A DNA stretch of 62,990 nucleotides from JAPLKX01 sp035530195 (GTDB taxonomy: Bacteria; Hydrogenedentota; Hydrogenedentia; Hydrogenedentales; SLHB01): assembly GCA_035530195.1 (NCBI GenBank), contig DATKVG010000191.1:1-62990 (forward strand), written 5' to 3'. Below the pieces are notes generated by a model. The model did no database searches. It saw nothing but the letters and a program-made list of their open reading frames with translations, and had not been told where the DNA came from. Position 1 is the stretch's first letter, and every line of letters starts with the position of its first letter. Both the position numbers and the translations under genes were made by a program. Of the stretch, positions 1 through 9,439 are shown in pieces.

Positions 1-1
1 G

Positions 2-247
2 GATGTCTTGCGCATCATCAAGGCCGAAGCCAGCGGATGGGTACACGCTACGTTCCCCAACATGGCCGGCTTCACGTGGCAGGAGGGATACACCGCCTTC
101 ACCGTGAGCGAGTCGCAAGTAAACAAGCTTCGGCGTTACATTTCCAGTCAGGGCCTGCATCATCGGCGGATGTCGTTTCAGGAGGAAGTCATCAAGCTGC
201 TCAAAGCGCATGGCGTCGAGTTTGACGAACGTTATCTGTGGAAATAG
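2..247 (+). CDS. REP-associated (RAYT / IS200-like Y1) transposase, C-terminal part
   Basis: The reading frame is already open at the first bases, so this is the 3' part of a gene that begins outside the window. The visible 81 or so residues match the end of REP-associated tyrosine transposases: a W-x-H-x-T-F-P stretch, then FTWQEGYTAFTVSESQV, then a YI..QGLHHRRMSFQEE block and the closing GVEFDERYLWK. Such proteins are single-domain HUH/Y1 nucleases that cut and join hairpin REP sequences. The HUH histidines lie in the missing part, so activity cannot be judged. The gene is followed at once by hairpin-rich non-coding DNA, and the window is full of REP-like repeats, which fits the usual RAYT-REP association. 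The family call is firm; which repeat family it acts on is unknown. Confidence 0.85.
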   Translation, partial: DVLRIIKAEASGWVHATFPNMAGFTWQEGYTAFTVSESQVNKLRRYISSQGLHHRRMSFQEEVIKLLKAHGVEFDERYLWK

Positions 248-309
248 ATGGCCATGCGCGCAAAGGTTCTGCCGGCCCCTTCGGGGACTTCTTTGCTGGG
301 GCCTGTGCC

Positions 310-336
310 CCCAGGGTTCCCTTCGGTCACCCTGGG
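310..336. repeat. Stem-loop downstream of the RAYT gene
   Basis: CCCAGGG (310-316) pairs with CCCTGGG (330-336) around a 13-base loop. It lies in the 180-bp gap 248-427 between the transposase and the convergent glycosidase-like gene, which holds other small GC-rich inverted segments and no convincing gene. RAYT genes are normally flanked by their own REP hairpins, so this may be one. No T-run follows, so it is not an obvious terminator. Confidence 0.45.
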
Positions 337-427
337 CCACATTCTGAACCAGCCGCTTCGCGGGACTTTACGACGGCTTCAGCCATGTGAAGATCTCTCC
401 CCGCTCTTCGCGCCCGCGCTTCGCGGC

Positions 428-2068
428 CTAATCAACGACCGGTGGCTTGACGGGCGCGTGGGCGTTTTCCGCGTGGTAGATGCGGGTTAGCTCGCTGAAT
501 GCGTCACGCAAAACGGCGCCTTCTGTCTTTCCGCCGTTCGCGGCGAGTTGGCTGTCGATCAGGCCACGCAAATAGAGGATCCGCCAACGCCACCCGTTCT
601 TGGCCCACCCCGGCAGCGTTGCGTCCACTTTCTCGAGAAGTCTGAACGCCTCGATCGATTTTGGGCCGCGCTCGATCCACGCCGACTCGAGCAGGCGGAC
701 GGCTTCCAGCACATCATCCGCGGCGTCCGGCGAAAACTCGTAGGCGATATACTCGCGCAGCGTGTCTTCGGCGGTAACATCTCCATTCCAGTAGAACTGA
801 AAGCAGACCACTTTGTTCATGTCTTCGAAAATGCCTTCCGAATACGGCATGCCGCCCGACACTTTGCCCGCCGTCTGCCGCCAAAGCGCCTCATATCTTG
901 CCGGAAGCGGGTTGGCGCCGTACGCGCCCCACGGGTTGCGGCCCCACATGCTGATCTCCGGGAAGTTGTACAACGGCAGCCCCGCCGGCACCCCGTGGTC
1001 GAGCGGATATCGCGGGAAATCGAAGTGGTCGTCGCACATGATGGCATCGAGCCACGCGTGGTCCTGCCGCAGAAGCGCATCGAGACCTTCCCATTCGCCG
1101 GATGGTGGCAGGTCGTAGAGCCACGTCGACAGGATCACGTTGAGCTTTGGATACACGGCGCGGCCAAGTTCGGCGACCCGTTTTGACAATACCGGAAACG
1201 CGTTGCCGCCCCACGGCGCGCACGCTGAGCAGCCGCAGCCGCCCTCGTCGTACGGCCAGCAGATCAGGTAGTCGAGCCCGACGTCCTTGAACTCGTCGAA
1301 AAGGCGCGCGTACACCGCCTCGAGGTACGCCCGGCCCTCGGGTTTGGACGGACAGCAGTTCACACCCATGTTACCGCGCCGGCGCGACTCGTCCCGGTTG
1401 GGCTGTGCGCGCGTGTTTTCGGGGGCGGATGTGAACCCCTGGTTTGGGCACTGGATCAGGCCCGTCTTCATCCCGACCTTCTTAGCCGAAACGAGTAACT
1501 GCCGGATCTGCTCGATGTTCTTGCGCGCCTCGGGCGTGTCGAATCCGGTGAAATTCCACGTTGGGAAATGCGCCACCACAGTGTTCGCGCTCCACAACGC
1601 CAACTCCTCCAGATAACGGCTCGCCTCATCGGCGGGTGCGGCTTCATAAAAGTTGTTGAAATGCGTCGCCGCGTAGACCGCGCGAAACGGCCCTTCCGGC
1701 GCAGACGTGCCCCGCCATGCGCTCGGCACGAACCCGTCGACCGTGTAACGAGACGTCCGCAAGAACTTGCCCACCCCGTAAAGAACCGCAGCCTCGTCCG
1801 AACCCGTTATGCGAACTTTGCCATCCAACGCATCCACCACAGCAAACCCTTCCCGCGGCAACGACGGATCAATTGCGAGAATAATCGTGAAGCCTGCTTC
1901 TCCGGTGCGCGACACCTGCACATCCGCCCGCGTCGTGAGCGTGCGCGACGCGATCTCTGCCACGTGCCGCATCACAACCGTCGCATCACCCGGCAATTGA
2001 ATTTGCACCGACCGCACCGGCGACACAGCCGCCGCACCTAAAAGGATCGACAACAAGAATACAGACAT
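428..2068 (-). CDS. Secreted glycoside-hydrolase-like protein (alpha-glucuronidase/GH20-like N-domain plus barrel)
   Basis: The 546-aa protein starts at an ATG preceded by GGAGATGATC and carries a Sec signal (MSVFLLSILLGAAAVSPVRS). Residues about 20-120 resemble the alpha/beta domain that precedes the catalytic barrel in GH67/GH20-type enzymes, including AAVLYGVGKFLRTSRY. The rest looks like a TIM barrel with WPYDEGGCGCSACAPWGG, a Cys-rich motif seen in DUF4838-type secreted proteins. The probable role is binding or cleaving a polysaccharide outside the cytoplasm; substrate and catalytic acids cannot be named. It is divergent from the DUF2330 pair and ends convergently with the transposase fragment. 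The fold call is moderate, the enzymatic call weak. Confidence 0.6.
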   Translation of the reverse strand: MSVFLLSILLGAAAVSPVRSVQIQLPGDATVVMRHVAEIASRTLTTRADVQVSRTGEAGFTIILAIDPSLPREGFAVVDALDGKVRITGSDEAAVLYGVGKFLRTSRYTVDGFVPSAWRGTSAPEGPFRAVYAATHFNNFYEAAPADEASRYLEELALWSANTVVAHFPTWNFTGFDTPEARKNIEQIRQLLVSAKKVGMKTGLIQCPNQGFTSAPENTRAQPNRDESRRRGNMGVNCCPSKPEGRAYLEAVYARLFDEFKDVGLDYLICWPYDEGGCGCSACAPWGGNAFPVLSKRVAELGRAVYPKLNVILSTWLYDLPPSGEWEGLDALLRQDHAWLDAIMCDDHFDFPRYPLDHGVPAGLPLYNFPEISMWGRNPWGAYGANPLPARYEALWRQTAGKVSGGMPYSEGIFEDMNKVVCFQFYWNGDVTAEDTLREYIAYEFSPDAADDVLEAVRLLESAWIERGPKSIEAFRLLEKVDATLPGWAKNGWRWRILYLRGLIDSQLAANGGKTEGAVLRDAFSELTRIYHAENAHAPVKPPVVD

Positions 2069-2126
2069 TGATCATCTCCAGCTTATCGGCAAGACAATAG
2101 CAATCAGAGAGCCTTCGCGCAAAGTA

Positions 2127-2149
2127 GCCCGACTTCGCCGAAGTCGGGC
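2127..2149. repeat. Perfect 10-bp-stem hairpin in a divergent promoter region
   Basis: GCCCGACTTC and GAAGTCGGGC flank a three-base loop. It sits between two divergently transcribed genes (starts at 2068 and 2297), where a terminator makes little sense, so a REP-like insertion or a regulatory hairpin is more likely. No U-tract follows on either strand. Confidence 0.5.
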
Positions 2150-2296
2150 CTCAACGGGCAAGGCGGTGAGTCAACAGCTTGCCTGACGAGTGGGAGGCGC
2201 CTTGACTTTCCTCGCTTCCCAGTGCAACACATTAACTGGATGTGTGATATTGTATGCGCAAGCTTGAAGATCGCCTCCGGGTGGGAAAGGGGAACG

Positions 2297-3907
2297 ATGA
2301 ACGCACAGCGATCGTGGTTTGTCGTATGGTTCATTCTGGGGATCGCTCCGGCCGTATTCGCCGACGGCATCATTTTGGCGGCGCCGGCAGCCCCGCCGCC
2401 CGACATGCCCCAGCAGCGGGCGCTCATTGTGTATCGCGACGGTGTTGAAAAACTCGTGGTGGAATCTTCGTTCCGTGGCGAGGGCAACGAGCTGGCGTGG
2501 ATTCTGCCGGTGCCCTCTGCGCCTATCGAGATAGCCAAGGCGTCCGCGGGCGTGTTTACAACGCTGGAACTGGCCCTGCAGCCCTCGGTGAGAGACACGG
2601 TCGTTGGAGGCATGTTTTTGGGCACGCTTCTGATCGTGTGGGGGCTGAGCATGCTGCATTACGGCCGTTTTGCTCCATTCAGAGCGCTCTTGCCGACCTT
2701 GGTTGCAGCCGTTTTCTTAGCCATCCTGCTGCCGGCGCTTGGGCGTGCAGGGGCTGTGCGTACCGGTACTGATGGGATGAAGGTGATCGGCGTGAAGGCG
2801 ACTGAGGTTGCCTACGTCGGCAGCTACGACGTGCAATCCCTGGAGGCCGACACGTCCGCACACCTCAATGAGTGGCTGCGCACCAACGGGTACCGGACTT
2901 TCCCTGAAAACGGCACGGCTATCGTGGACGACTACATCCGGCAGGGATGGAAATTCGTGGCCGCCCGGCTGCACCGTGAAACGGGCGGGTTCAGCCGGCC
3001 CCATCCGCTTGCTGTCAGTTTTCGGGTTGACTCGCCCGTGTATCCGATGCGCCTCACCCAATTGGCCGGTTCGGACCTCCACCTGGACCTGTTCGTGATC
3101 GCCAACCATCAGGCAAGCGTCGACAACTTGAAAACCCTCTATAGCGATGGATTCCAAACAAGAAGAAGCGAGCAATATATCGAAGAGTTAGGTCCCGACT
3201 ACGACTTTCCGATTCTCAAAGGCACTACGTTCGGGGTGCGATTCGGCCTGCCTTCACTTGTTGAAATGGCGGGGGGCGCTTGCGTCATCACATGGCTTAA
3301 GGCCGACTTGACGAACGCCCAGCTAAACACGGACCTCTTAATCGCCAACGCCCCCAGCGTCCCAACCCGCCCGACCGTGCATACCAAACGCGGCGTGACC
3401 TTGGCATGGTGGAGCAACATGGTCTTATCCATGGGAATCGTATGTGCCGTGGGCTCCGTCGTATATGTCACGCGAAGGACCCGCCGGGCACGTGTGGCCG
3501 CTGCGGCTGTAAGCATTGCCCTCGCGGCCCTTTTCATTACGGTCGCCAAGCCCATCACCTTCTCCAGACTCAAGTCCGTTGATACACTCGAGTACTCCGG
3601 CGGGCTTTACTCCTTTCAAATCGAAGAGTTGCTTAAGAAAGACAGCGCCATCCTCATAAGGATGAATCGAGATGAGGTTGAACAGTATTTGCGTAACGCC
3701 TTTAAGGATCAGCGACTCATCAATCGCGCCACCGGAGAGCCGCCCGCCTTTGAGGAAGCTCCGGGGGATGTCATTGTCGGCAGCGACGAAAAGGGAATCT
3801 TCGTTCGCACATTCCAAGGGCCGTTTGATTCAGAACTCGGCGCGCCTCATGACATCCGTATCGCACCACAGCCACCCGCGCCTGCGGGCGCAGAGGGGGA
3901 AAAATGA
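2297..3907 (+). CDS. DUF2330 membrane protein, first of a tandem pair
   Basis: Start chosen at the ATG at 2297, after the purine-rich GAAAGGGGAAC and opening straight into a signal peptide (MNAQRSWFVVWFILGIAPAVFA); an earlier in-frame start at 2222 would bury that signal. The mature part begins DGIILAAPAAPPPDMPQQ, followed by ALIVYRDGVEKLVVESSF and LAWILPVPSAP, the hallmark of DUF2330. Hydrophobic segments occur near residues 100-120 and 130-145 and again around 375-410, so the protein is membrane-anchored with a large exported domain. DUF2330 has no established biochemical role. The stop overlaps the start of the next gene by four bases (ATGA), so the two are translationally coupled. The paralogues share a long aligned core (NEWLRTNGYRTFPENG versus DEWLRKNGYRTFPKNG). 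Confidence 0.85.
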   Translation: MNAQRSWFVVWFILGIAPAVFADGIILAAPAAPPPDMPQQRALIVYRDGVEKLVVESSFRGEGNELAWILPVPSAPIEIAKASAGVFTTLELALQPSVRDTVVGGMFLGTLLIVWGLSMLHYGRFAPFRALLPTLVAAVFLAILLPALGRAGAVRTGTDGMKVIGVKATEVAYVGSYDVQSLEADTSAHLNEWLRTNGYRTFPENGTAIVDDYIRQGWKFVAARLHRETGGFSRPHPLAVSFRVDSPVYPMRLTQLAGSDLHLDLFVIANHQASVDNLKTLYSDGFQTRRSEQYIEELGPDYDFPILKGTTFGVRFGLPSLVEMAGGACVITWLKADLTNAQLNTDLLIANAPSVPTRPTVHTKRGVTLAWWSNMVLSMGIVCAVGSVVYVTRRTRRARVAAAAVSIALAALFITVAKPITFSRLKSVDTLEYSGGLYSFQIEELLKKDSAILIRMNRDEVEQYLRNAFKDQRLINRATGEPPAFEEAPGDVIVGSDEKGIFVRTFQGPFDSELGAPHDIRIAPQPPAPAGAEGEK

Positions 3908-5559
3908 AACCAAACCGATGGTGGCATTCTCTTCTGTTGTTGCTGTTGCTCACACCGGCCACATTCGCCGACGGCATCATCCTCGCCGCCCCGTCAGTCC
4001 TGCCGCCCGACATGCCCCAGCAACGGGCGTTGATCGTTTATCGCGACGGCGTCGAAAAGCTCGTGGTCGAATCCTCATTCCGCGGCGAAGGTAGCGATTT
4101 CGCATGGATCCTGCCCGTGCCTTCCGCGCCAATCGAGATTGCAAAAGCGACGCCCGGCCTGTTCACAACGCTTGAATTTGGCCTCCAACCCAAGGTGAGC
4201 TTTGGTAGCGGCCTGTTCTTTTGGGCCTTGGTATTCGGTGTTCTTCTGATCATTTGGGGCGTGAGCCTACTGCTTGCGGGCCGTTTCAGTTGGTTAAAAC
4301 TTATGTCGACGGGTGTGCTACCCGCGGCGCTTTTTGTCTATTTGTTGATAGATTCACGGGGACACATAGTAGATTCATTTAAACCAATGGCCATGGCCGG
4401 GGAATCCCTGGCCGTAGCCGGCGTAACGGCAACTGAAGCAGCCCGTATCGGCAGTTACGAAGTGCAGACCCTGGCCGCGAACACGTCCACCCACCTCGAC
4501 GAATGGCTGCGCAAGAATGGTTACCGGACCTTCCCCAAAAACGGCGCCGCGATCCTCGACGACTACATCCGCCAGGGCTGGAAATTCGTGGCGGCAAAGT
4601 TGCACCGCGAAGCCGGCAAGTTCAGCCGCCCTCATCCGCTTGCTGTCAGTTTCAAAACGGCGTCGCCCGTCTATCCGATGCGGCTTACCCAACTGGCGGG
4701 CTCGGATCTGCACCTCGACCTGTTCGTAATGGCCACCCAGCAGGTCCGTGTCGACAACATGAAAACCCTCTACAGCGACCGCTTCAAATTGGACAACAGT
4801 TACAGTGGACTTCCAGTTTTGACAGGCGCCACGTTCAGGGCGCGCATGGCGTTGCCGTCGTTGGCTGAAATTGCCGGCGGCGACTGCGTCGTTACATGGC
4901 TCCAGGCGGATCTGTCGAACGCTCAGCTCCGCAAGGATATCGATGTCGCGAACGCGCCCGATAAGCCACTCCGGCAAACCTTCTATTTATCCCTGCAAGT
5001 CAAGAAAACCGCGTGGAGCAACATGATCTTAGTTGCAGGCATCGTATGCTTTGCAGGCGCTATCGTATTCACGACGCGAAAGACCGCGCGCGCCCGTGTG
5101 CGTGCCGTGCAATGGGCGTTTGTCCTTGGAACTGTTCTTTGTCTGGCTGCAAAGGCCGCAACCTACGCAACCATGCCGCCGGTGGAAGCGTTCAGTCTGT
5201 TCAGAGGCCTCTCCAGCTATGATGTCCAAAGGTTCGTTGAGAATTCACAACAGACACTCGCAAAAATGACCCGTGACGAAGTTGACCAATACCTGCGAGA
5301 AACGTTCAAAGGCCAAATCAACACTGTCACCGGCCAACCGATCGCTTTTGAAGAAATCCCGGGTGATTTTGTCGTCCGCAGCGACGACGAAGGCGTGTTT
5401 GTTCTTACCTTCGACGAGTCCGACTCCAGCGGCGTCGGCGCTCCCTACCAAATTCGCATCACCCCACAACAGCAACCATTCACACCGCAACAACAGCCCG
5501 TGGAGCGCCCGGGACCTCGGCCATGGGGCAACTTCACCGAAATAGCCCCTCCCCAGTAG
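3904..5559 (+). CDS. DUF2330 membrane protein, second of a tandem pair
   Basis: This 551-aa paralogue of the preceding gene has the same order: signal peptide (MKPNRWWHSLLLLLLLTPATFA), DGIILAAPSVLPPDMPQQ, the RDGVEKLVVESSF and AWILPVPSAP motifs, two hydrophobic segments near residues 90-150, a conserved domain up to about 350, a second hydrophobic pair near 365-425 and a soluble C-terminal region. The C-terminus differs from the first copy by a Pro/Gln-rich tail with PFTPQQQP. ATGA overlap with the upstream gene implies one mRNA. Divergence of the hydrophobic segments next to near-identical exported blocks shows an old duplication under selection on the exported domain. Function unknown. Confidence 0.85.
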   Translation: MKPNRWWHSLLLLLLLTPATFADGIILAAPSVLPPDMPQQRALIVYRDGVEKLVVESSFRGEGSDFAWILPVPSAPIEIAKATPGLFTTLEFGLQPKVSFGSGLFFWALVFGVLLIIWGVSLLLAGRFSWLKLMSTGVLPAALFVYLLIDSRGHIVDSFKPMAMAGESLAVAGVTATEAARIGSYEVQTLAANTSTHLDEWLRKNGYRTFPKNGAAILDDYIRQGWKFVAAKLHREAGKFSRPHPLAVSFKTASPVYPMRLTQLAGSDLHLDLFVMATQQVRVDNMKTLYSDRFKLDNSYSGLPVLTGATFRARMALPSLAEIAGGDCVVTWLQADLSNAQLRKDIDVANAPDKPLRQTFYLSLQVKKTAWSNMILVAGIVCFAGAIVFTTRKTARARVRAVQWAFVLGTVLCLAAKAATYATMPPVEAFSLFRGLSSYDVQRFVENSQQTLAKMTRDEVDQYLRETFKGQINTVTGQPIAFEEIPGDFVVRSDDEGVFVLTFDESDSSGVGAPYQIRITPQQQPFTPQQQPVERPGPRPWGNFTEIAPPQ

Positions 5560-5579
5560 GCTTGCTTTAGAAAAGAGGG

Positions 5580-6424
<845 letters not shown>

Positions 6425-6428
<4 letters not shown>

Positions 6429-7408
6429 AGTTCACCTGTCTGCACCCGCGTGCACGCGGTTGCGTGGCCTCGAGCGACCTCTTTCAGCAGCGCGGGCCGG
6501 TGGCGGCATATGTCGGCGGTGTGGGCGCACCGGGGCGCAAACGGGCATCCGACGATCTCGGAGGTCAGTTCGGGCGGCAGGCCGGGGATCGTATATAACT
6601 CCTCGCCGGGCTTGCGGGCGGACGGCATCGAGTCCATCAGCGCCCGCGTGTACGGATGTCGCGGCGAGTAGAACAGGTCGCGCGTCGGCGCCGACTCGAG
6701 GATTCTGCCCGCGTACATCACCAGCACCCGGTCGCATGTGCCCGCGATGACGCCGAGGTTGTGCGTGATCAGGATGACGGCCGTGCCGAGCCGCCGCTGC
6801 ATCTGCTTGATCAACTCGAGGATCTGCGCCTGAACCGTCACATCGAGCGCCGTGGTCGGTTCGTCGGCGATGAGCAACTGCGGGTGTGTGACGAGCGCCA
6901 TGGCGATCATGACGCGCTGGCGCATACCGCCGCTGAGGTGGTGCGGATATGCCCGCATCCGTGCTTCCGGGCCTGCGGCATCCTGCAGGCCCACCGACTC
7001 GAGCATCTGCGCGGCCCGATCCGCCGCTTCGGCCCTCCCGAGGCCGTCATGCACCAGCAGCGGCTCCATGACCTGCTTGCCGACCGTCATGTACGGGTTG
7101 AGCGCCGTCATCGGGTCCTGGAAGATCATCGAGATCCGTTTGCCGCGGATCGAACGGAGCACCGGCGCGGGCGCCTTGAGGAGATCCACCCCGTCGAACA
7201 TCGCCGAGCCCGAGACGATCTTGCCGGGCGGCGACGGCACCAGCCCGAGGTAGGAAAGGTTCGCCACGGATTTGCCCGAGCCCGATTCGCCCACGATGCC
7301 CAGCGTCTCGCCGGGCTCGACGTGCAACGACACGCCGTCGACGGCCCTGACAATCCCGTTGCGGGTGTAGAACCACGTGCGCAGGTTGTCGACGTCGAGC
7401 AGCCGCAT
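6425..7408 (-). CDS. oppD: Peptide ABC transporter ATP-binding protein (OppD type)
   Basis: The 327-aa ATPase has Walker A GESGSGKS (40-47), Q-loop MIFQDPMTALNP, signature LSGGMRQR, Walker B LLIADEPTTALD and the full oligopeptide C-terminal domain with GCPFAPRC and two further cysteines, which in this family can bind an Fe-S cluster. It pairs with OppF to drive peptide uptake. It overlaps oppF by four bases but is separated from oppC by about 200 bp holding a 68-bp hairpin repeat, so oppDF expression may differ from oppABC or depend on read-through. Confidence 0.92.
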
Positions 7409-7471
7409 AGCTAGCGTACCGAATCAGAATTGAGGTTACTTACAAATGAATCCAAATAACACCAAAGATAA

Positions 7472-7539
7472 GCGAAAAACGGGGACTGGCTCGCTTTTTT
7501 CGGCAGTTTGAAAAAAGCGTGCCTGTCCCCGCTTTTCGC
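7472..7539. repeat. 68-bp REP-like hairpin, family A, copy 1
   Basis: Two 30-base arms (starting GCGAAAAACGGGG and ending CCCCGCTTTTCGC) around the 8-base loop GGCAGTTT. It lies inside the opp operon, between oppC and oppD. It is the reverse complement of the copies at 27707 and 39133. Two A-A type mismatches and one G-T pair in the stem are the same in all copies. Confidence 0.9.
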
Positions 7540-7605
7540 GGTTCCAACGCCATTCGGCCACTTCTTCAGTCCAAAAACAAGATACCATTGGCATGACACG
7601 CTAGG

Positions 7606-8514
7606 CTAGTCCTTCGCGGCGCGCGGATCGAGTGCGTCGCGCAACCCATCGCCGAGGAAATTAAGTGCAAACAGCGTCGCGGACAGCGCAACGCTCGGGA
7701 ACAGCAGCAGCCACGGGTATTCTTCCATGACGTCTGCGCCTTCCTTGATGAGCACGCCCCACGAACTCATCGGCGCCTGCACGCCCAGCCCGAGGAAACT
7801 CAGAAACGCTTCGAGCAGCATCACGTTGGGGATCGTGAGCGTGGTGTAGACAATTACCGGGCCGAGCACGTTCGGGATAATGTGGCGCAGGATGATCCGC
7901 CTGCGCGAATAGCCAAGCACGACCGCGGCGTCGATGAAGTCCGCCTGCTTAAGCGAGAGCACCTGACCGCGGACAATCCGCGCCATCGTCAGCCATTGCA
8001 CCGCCCCGATGGCCAGAAACAGCAGCATCATGTTCCGGCCGAAGAACACCATCAGGATCACCACGAAAATCGTGAACGGCAGCGCATACAGGATGTCCAC
8101 GATCCGCATCAAGATCGAGTCGGTTCTCCCACCCACGTAACCGGCGATTGCGCCGTAGAGAACGCCCACGAGCAGCGACACGCCCGTCGCCGCGAATCCT
8201 ACCATCAGCGAGATCCGCCCGCCGTACAGGATCCGGGTGAACAGGTCCCTGCCCAGCGTATCGGTGCCGAGCCAATGCGAGGCGCTTGGCGCCGCCGCGC
8301 CGAGGTTGAGATCCTGCGCGTCGTAGGCGTACGGGGCGAGCCACGGCGTCGCCAGCGCGAGTGCCACCATGAACACGAGAAAAATCCCGCCGCACATTGC
8401 CATCCGGTTTTTCGCGAGCCGGTGGAACGCGTCTTTCCACAGCGACGCGCCTTTCTCGGCGCGGGCCGGCCCTTCCTGCGCAAGGATCTCACCGTTCTGC
8501 AGGACGTCAGGCAT
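7606..8514 (-). CDS. oppC: Peptide ABC transporter permease (OppC type)
   Basis: Start taken at the ATG at 8514 (MPDVLQNGEIL), which overlaps the end of oppB by eight bases; a longer frame from 8559 would overlap oppB much further. The protein has an N-terminal cytoplasmic stretch, one membrane helix (GGIFLVFMVALALATPWLAPY), the LGTDTLGRDLFTRILYGGRIS block typical of DppC/OppC, and a BPD_transp_1 domain ending FLGDGLRDALDPRAAKD. About six membrane helices in all. It forms the channel with OppB. Confidence 0.92.
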   Translation of the reverse strand: MPDVLQNGEILAQEGPARAEKGASLWKDAFHRLAKNRMAMCGGIFLVFMVALALATPWLAPYAYDAQDLNLGAAAPSASHWLGTDTLGRDLFTRILYGGRISLMVGFAATGVSLLVGVLYGAIAGYVGGRTDSILMRIVDILYALPFTIFVVILMVFFGRNMMLLFLAIGAVQWLTMARIVRGQVLSLKQADFIDAAVVLGYSRRRIILRHIIPNVLGPVIVYTTLTIPNVMLLEAFLSFLGLGVQAPMSSWGVLIKEGADVMEEYPWLLLFPSVALSATLFALNFLGDGLRDALDPRAAKD

Positions 8515-9439
8515 GGTCTCGGTGCTCCTCGCGGATGCGCGGGTCCAGGAACGCCTCAATCACGTCTACGGCCAGATTGAAGACAAGGATCAGGAAGGCG
8601 TAGAACAGCACAGTTCCAAGGATCATCGTGTAGTCGCGGTTGAACGCCGCCTGCACGAAAAGCCTGCCCAGCCCGGGGATTTGAAAGATCGTCTCGATGA
8701 CGAACGAGCCGCTCAGCAGGCCCGCCGCCGCCGGCCCGAGAAACGATACCACCGGCTGAATCCCCCCGCGCAGCGCATGCCTCAGCACCACCCGCGCCTC
8801 GCTCAACCCCTTCGCCCGCGCCGTCCTGATGAAGTCCTGCGAGAGCACCTCGAGCATGCTGCCGCGCGTGAGCCGTGCAACGTAGGCGGCGTACGCCGCG
8901 CCCAGCGTGAGCGCGGGCAGGATCTTGTAGAGCGGCCCGTCCCAGCCGGAGGACGGCAGCCAGCCCAGCCACAGCGCGAACACCAGCACCAGCAACGGGC
9001 CCAGCACGAAGTTCGGGATGCAAATCCCCGCCATCGCCAGCGACATCGGAACGTAGTCTCTGGCCGAATTAGGTTTCAACGACGCGCTGATGCCCGCCGC
9101 GAGGCCGATTGCAAGCGCGACCGCGAGCGCGTAAAGGCCGAGTTCGAGCGATACCGGGAAACCCAGCGCGATCAGTTCGTTGACGGAGAAGTTCGAGTTT
9201 TTGAACGAAGGGCCGAGGTCGCCATGAACGAGCCGCCCGAGATACATCAGGTACTGGCGGTATAGCGGCAGGTCGAGGTGATAATACGCCTCGAGGTTTT
9301 CCAGGACTTCCGGCGGCGCGCTCTTTTCCGTGTCGAACGGGCCGCCCGGAGCCAGCCGGATCATGAAAAACACCAGAGTCACAATGATAAACAGTACCGG
9401 AACGATCTCCACCAGCCGGTTGACTATGAAGCGCGTCAT
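8507..9439 (-). CDS. oppB: Peptide ABC transporter permease (OppB type)
   Basis: Start set at the ATG at 9439 (MTRFIVNRLVEIVPVLF), the normal beginning of this family and overlapping the oppA stop by four bases; the frame is open further upstream but only inside oppA. The 310-aa protein shows the first helix, RLAPGGPFDTEK, a BPD_transp_1 domain with LTRGSMLEVLSQDFIRTARAKG (split over the coupling loop), and the closing DPRIREEH. With OppC it forms the pore of the peptide importer. Confidence 0.93.
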   Translation of the reverse strand: MTRFIVNRLVEIVPVLFIIVTLVFFMIRLAPGGPFDTEKSAPPEVLENLEAYYHLDLPLYRQYLMYLGRLVHGDLGPSFKNSNFSVNELIALGFPVSLELGLYALAVALAIGLAAGISASLKPNSARDYVPMSLAMAGICIPNFVLGPLLVLVFALWLGWLPSSGWDGPLYKILPALTLGAAYAAYVARLTRGSMLEVLSQDFIRTARAKGLSEARVVLRHALRGGIQPVVSFLGPAAAGLLSGSFVIETIFQIPGLGRLFVQAAFNRDYTMILGTVLFYAFLILVFNLAVDVIEAFLDPRIREEHRDHA

